Below, in pieces: positions 6,056 through 8,458 of a DNA stretch of 8,458 nt. The DNA is taken from assembly GCA_028290345.1 (NCBI GenBank), contig JAQGKB010000052.1, positions 1-8,458 on the forward strand, written 5' to 3'. The stretch is from Hyphomicrobiales bacterium. GTDB lineage: Bacteria > Pseudomonadota > Alphaproteobacteria > Rhizobiales > Devosiaceae. The notes under the pieces are model-generated. The model was not told the origin of the DNA and did not search any database. It was given only the letters and a program-made list of their open reading frames with translations. Numbering within the stretch: the first letter of the stretch is position 1; each line of letters starts with the position of its first letter. The position numbers were made by a program, and so were the translations under genes.

Positions 6056-6940
6056 ATGGAGCCCGATCTCGAAGTCGTCCAGATACGACGTGGCGAGTCC
6101 TTTAAGGCTTGGTCGCACGGCTATCCATTCCATACCGTCCGCTGGCATTTTCATCCCGAGTATGAACTGCATCACGTGGTGGCCACACGCGGCCGCTATT
6201 TCGTCGGTGACTTCATCGGCGAGTTCGAGCCGGGCAATCTGGTCCTCACCGGACCAAACTTGCCGCACAACTGGGTGAGCGAACTGCCCGTGGGCACGAC
6301 TGTGCCGCTGCGCTGCCGCATCGTGCAATTCTCTGAGGACTTCATCGGCAATGCGATCAAGGTCCTGCCCGAGCTCGGCTCGCTGGATCGCGTGCTGGAA
6401 CAGAGCCGGCACGGTGTGCTGTTCGCCCCCAATACCGCTTCCGACATCGCGTCCGTGCTGGAAGAGCTGATCGAGGCGCAGGGCGTACGCCGCATTGAGT
6501 TGTTCATGAGCATCCTGGGGGCGCTGAGCCGCGCCGGCGACGTGCGCACCCTGGCAAGTTCGCGCTATCTCCCCGACCCATCCGGCTATATGTCGGCCGG
6601 CATCAACAAGGCCCTGGCCCATATCGGTGGACACCTTACCGAGCCATTCAACGAAAGCGATCTGGCCGCCATTGCCGGGCAAAGTCCGAGCGCCTTTTCG
6701 CGCAGCTTCCGCCGCCATACTGGGATGGCGCTGGTGCAATATGTGAACCGACTACGCATTAACCTCGCTTGCCAGTTGCTGATGGGCGACGACGCCATGC
6801 CGATCACGGAAATTTGCTACGCAGTCGGCTTCAACAACCTGTCCAATTTCAATCGCCGGTTCCTCACGCAGAAAGGCATGTCGCCCTCGCGGTTCCGGAT
6901 ACTGATGGTCGAAAACACAAGAGCGGCCGAAGCCGCCTGA
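6056..6940 (+). CDS. AraC-family transcriptional regulator with N-terminal cupin
   Basis: The 294-residue protein has an AraC N-terminal cupin fold (RWHFHPEYELHHV at 29-41, GDFIGEFEPGNLVLTGPNLPHNW) that binds an effector, usually a sugar. Its C-terminal double helix-turn-helix spans about 195-285: INKALAHIGGHL, LAAIAGQSPSAFSRSFRRHTG, VQYVNRLRINLACQLL, ITEICYAVGFNNLSNFNRRF, and the closing MSPSRFR. I chose the ATG at 6056 because GGGAGG ends 5 bases before it; a frame opening at 6029 adds nine residues without support. It lies directly upstream of, and co-oriented with, the XylF-like binding protein, so it is probably the sugar-responsive regulator of that importer (inference from context). 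Confidence 0.92.
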   Translation: MEPDLEVVQIRRGESFKAWSHGYPFHTVRWHFHPEYELHHVVATRGRYFVGDFIGEFEPGNLVLTGPNLPHNWVSELPVGTTVPLRCRIVQFSEDFIGNAIKVLPELGSLDRVLEQSRHGVLFAPNTASDIASVLEELIEAQGVRRIELFMSILGALSRAGDVRTLASSRYLPDPSGYMSAGINKALAHIGGHLTEPFNESDLAAIAGQSPSAFSRSFRRHTGMALVQYVNRLRINLACQLLMGDDAMPITEICYAVGFNNLSNFNRRFLTQKGMSPSRFRILMVENTRAAEAA

Positions 6941-7054
6941 ACCAGAAGGAGTAAGGAGGAGACCAGACATTTGTCGGAAAAGCGATCGAAGGCGATGAGG
7001 TGGCCCGAGATCAAGAAAGCGCATCAAAAATGCCGTCTTTTGGGAGGATGTCGG

Positions 7055-7180
7055 ATGAAAGACTTGGCCACCAAGGCCATGCGTGCCGCGGCGTGGCAAC
7101 GCCGGTGTTCCGTCGCCTCCAGCACTGCCGTAACGCAGCCAAATGCTGCAATTCACATTCAAAGGGAGAAGAATCAATGA
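7055..7180 (+). CDS. Possible 41-codon upstream ORF coupled to the sugar-binding protein
   Basis: An ATG at 7055 is preceded by GGGAGG with a 7-base spacer and opens 41 codons (MKDLATKAMRAAAWQRRCS...). The frame ends in a TGA that shares bases with the ATG of the next gene (ATGA at 7177-7180), the classic overlap for translational coupling. The peptide is basic and has no recognised domain. The same frame stays open back to a TTG at 6971 (69 codons) behind a second AAGGAGG. It may be a leader peptide influencing binding-protein expression, or a chance frame in a 5' leader. Codon quality is poorer than in the neighbouring genes. Confidence 0.25.
   Translation: MKDLATKAMRAAAWQRRCSVASSTAVTQPNAAIHIQREKNQ
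7063..7075. promoter_or_regulatory. Small palindrome CTTGG-CCA-CCAAG in the AraC-to-binding-protein gap
   Basis: A perfect 5+3+5 inverted repeat, overlapping TGGCC...GGCCA. A second, 6+4+6 hairpin (CGGCGT GGCA ACGCCG) follows at 7089-7104. Either may be a regulator site or leader-RNA structure upstream of the sugar-binding protein. I could not assign -35/-10 boxes in this 236-base gap. Confidence 0.25.
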
Positions 7181-8241
7181 CAAATTTCGCATGGAAACGG
7201 GCGGGTGCAGCAGCGCTCGGGCTCGTTCTACTCAGCGGCACCGCAGCCTTCGCACAGGCGGACATTGCCAATTCCACCGTCGCCTTCCTGATGCCCGATC
7301 AGGGATCGACCCGCTACGAAGAGCATGACCATCCCGGTTTCGTCGCCGAGATGAAAAAGCTCTGTGCGAGCTGCAAGGTCATCTACCAGAACGCTGACGC
7401 GGACGCGACCAAGCAGCAGCAGCAGTTCAATTCGGTGATTACTCAAGGTGCCAAGGTCATCGTGCTTGACCCTGTTGACTCCGCGGCGGCGGCGTCGCTG
7501 GTGCAGTTGGCCAAGGGCCAGGGCGTCAAGATCATCGCCTATGACCGACCAATCCCTGATGCCAAGGCCGATTTCTACGTCTCATTCAACAACGAGGGCA
7601 TTGGCAAGGCAATCGCGCAATCGCTGGTCGAGCACCTCAAGGCCCAGAAAGTGCCCACCGAGGGCGGTGGTGTGCTCGAGATCAACGGTTCTCCTACCGA
7701 CGCCGCTGCCGGCCTGATCAAGAAAGGTGTCCATGCGGGTCTCGCCGATAGTGGCTACAAGACGCTGGCCGAGTACGACACGCCCGATTGGGCGCCGCCG
7801 AAGGCTCAACAGTGGGCCAGCGGGCAGATCACCCGCTTCGCCAAGCAGATCGTGGGCGTGGTCGCAGCCAATGACGGTACGGGCGGCGCCGCGATTGCGG
7901 CCTTCAAGGCGGCTGGTGTCGATCCAGTGCCCCCGGTCACCGGAAACGATGCGACCATCGCGGCGCTGCAATTGATCATCGCTGGCGATCAGTACAACAC
8001 CATCTCCAAACCCAGCGAGATCGTGGCGGCGGCGGCAGCCAATGTCGCCGTACAACTGCTCAAGGGCGAAACGCCAAAGGCCGAAATGACGCTCTACGAT
8101 ACGCCGTCGCAGCTCTTTACACCGGCAGTGGTTACGGCCGAAAATCTTAAAGCCGAGATCATCGACAAGAAAATCGTGCCGGCCTCCCAGCTCTGCGTCG
8201 ATCGCTATGTCGAAGGCTGCAAGAAGCTCGGCATCCAGTAG
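7177..8241 (+). CDS. Sugar ABC transporter substrate-binding protein, XylF-like (periplasmic binding protein type 1)
   Basis: The 354-residue lipid-free periplasmic binding protein has a clear signal peptide (MTNFAWKRAG, core AAALGLVLLSGTAAFA, cleavage likely after residue 26). Family marks match XylF/ribose-type binders: VIYQNADADATKQQQQFNSVITQGAKVIVLDPVDS, IIAYDRPIPDAKADFYVSFNNEGIG, INGSPTDAAA, VVAANDGTGGAAIAAF and VTGNDATIAALQLIIAGDQYNTI. The D and N residues in AYDR, AAND and GND are typical sugar-contact positions, so a pentose or hexose is likely. AGGGAG 8 bases before the ATG fixes the start; an open frame back to 7000 adds 59 unlikely residues ahead of the signal peptide. Four cysteines form two pairs, C63/C66 and C340/C348, compatible with disulfides. 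It is followed by a sugar ABC ATPase gene after 65 bases. Confidence 0.93.
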   Translation: MTNFAWKRAGAAALGLVLLSGTAAFAQADIANSTVAFLMPDQGSTRYEEHDHPGFVAEMKKLCASCKVIYQNADADATKQQQQFNSVITQGAKVIVLDPVDSAAAASLVQLAKGQGVKIIAYDRPIPDAKADFYVSFNNEGIGKAIAQSLVEHLKAQKVPTEGGGVLEINGSPTDAAAGLIKKGVHAGLADSGYKTLAEYDTPDWAPPKAQQWASGQITRFAKQIVGVVAANDGTGGAAIAAFKAAGVDPVPPVTGNDATIAALQLIIAGDQYNTISKPSEIVAAAAANVAVQLLKGETPKAEMTLYDTPSQLFTPAVVTAENLKAEIIDKKIVPASQLCVDRYVEGCKKLGIQ

Positions 8242-8247
8242 TCTAAG

Positions 8248-8276
8248 CCGTCCGGCCTCCACCCGGGGCCGGACGG
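8248..8276 (+). other. Perfect 10-bp stem-loop between binding protein and ATPase genes
   Basis: CCGTCCGGCC (8248-8257) and GGCCGGACGG (8267-8276) are exact reverse complements around a 9-base loop, 6 bases after the binding-protein stop. No U-run follows, and the next gene of the operon starts 30 bases on. This is the known pattern of an intergenic hairpin that raises binding-protein mRNA over the downstream subunits. Confidence 0.65.
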
Positions 8277-8306
8277 ACCTCGCACCGCAAGGAGGCGTAC
8301 CAAGCC

Positions 8307-8458
8307 ATGACAGACACATTGCATGAACCAGCCCCCTCGGGCGAACTGGTGCTCAGCATGCGCGGCATTTCCAAGAATTTTGGCGCGGTCTCGGCGCTGA
8401 CCGAGATCGATCTCGACGTCCATGCCGGAGAAGTGGTGGCGCTGGTCGGCGACAACGG
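8307..8458 (+). CDS. Sugar ABC transporter ATP-binding protein (partial, N terminus only)
   Basis: The window holds 50 codons: MTDTLHEPAPSG, LVLSMRGISKNFGAVSALT, IDLDVHAGEVVALVGDN, then the first two bases of a glycine codon. This is the N-terminal beta-sheet of an ABC ATPase, cut inside Walker A. The GDN start of that motif, where most ABC proteins have GPS or GPN, is common in monosaccharide-transport ATPases (XylG/MglA/FrcA type), which are usually about 260 residues (single domain) or 500 (tandem domains). AAGGAGG lies 11 bases before the ATG at 8307. It is the second gene of the sugar importer operon; a permease should follow beyond the window. Confidence 0.9.
   Translation, partial: MTDTLHEPAPSGELVLSMRGISKNFGAVSALTEIDLDVHAGEVVALVGDN

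Noticed and set aside
5972..6739. 255-codon minus-strand frame
   Set aside because: It is antisense to the AraC regulator and shows no recognisable domain.
7000..7176. 59-residue N-terminal extension of the sugar-binding protein
   Set aside because: It would bury the signal peptide; AGGGAG 8 bases before 7177 marks the real start.
8248..8276. Intrinsic terminator after the sugar-binding protein
   Set aside because: No U-run follows, and the operon continues with a well-initiated ATPase gene 30 bases later.
7582..8319. 245-codon minus-strand frame
   Set aside because: Shadow of the XylF-like gene; it crosses the stem-loop and has no motif.

Overview
The window looks like an accessory, transport-rich stretch of an alphaproteobacterial chromosome or large replicon. 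Codon use is GC-rich, intergenic gaps are short, Shine-Dalgarno sequences are strong, and the family mix (SsuA/THI5-like and XylF-like binding proteins, creatininase, LysR and AraC regulators) is typical of Hyphomicrobiales/Rhizobiales such as rhizobia or Devosia-like bacteria. The genus is an inference from style only. I saw no rRNA, tRNA, CRISPR array, transposase or phage gene.

Left module (1-5770). This is a divergent catabolic/uptake locus. Leftward from about 1500 run a periplasmic SsuA/NMT1-type binding protein (519-1499) and then the start of a thiamine-diphosphate enzyme resembling the alpha half of sulfopyruvate decarboxylase (1-447, running off the window). Rightward run a LysR regulator (1671-2585), a creatininase-family metal amidohydrolase (2702-3541, TTG start), an SsuB/TauB-type ABC ATPase (3571-4395) and a GlcD-type FAD-linked oxidase (4400-5770). 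No permease is present, so the transporter is split over two divergent arms with its membrane subunit outside the window. Two similar 13-bp T-N11-A palindromes, one in the divergent gap (1618-1630) and one before the creatininase gene (2641-2653), are good candidates for LysR operators controlling both arms. A plausible reading is uptake of a small organic acid or sulfonate, amide hydrolysis, oxidation of a 2-hydroxyacid, and decarboxylation of the 2-oxoacid. The substrate is unknown.

Boundary (5771-6055). This 285-base gap holds a bulged hairpin and a small minus-strand ORF with a good ribosome-binding site. I recognise no product.

Right module (6056-8458). This is the start of a sugar ABC importer locus: an AraC-family regulator with a cupin domain, a gap with a possible 41-codon upstream ORF whose stop overlaps the next start, a XylF-like sugar-binding protein, a strong intergenic stem-loop, and the first 50 codons of a sugar-type ABC ATPase cut inside its Walker A motif. 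The binding-protein genes of both modules are followed within about 6 bases by a perfect, GC-rich stem-loop without a U-run. This suggests binding-protein mRNA is stabilised or favoured over downstream genes.
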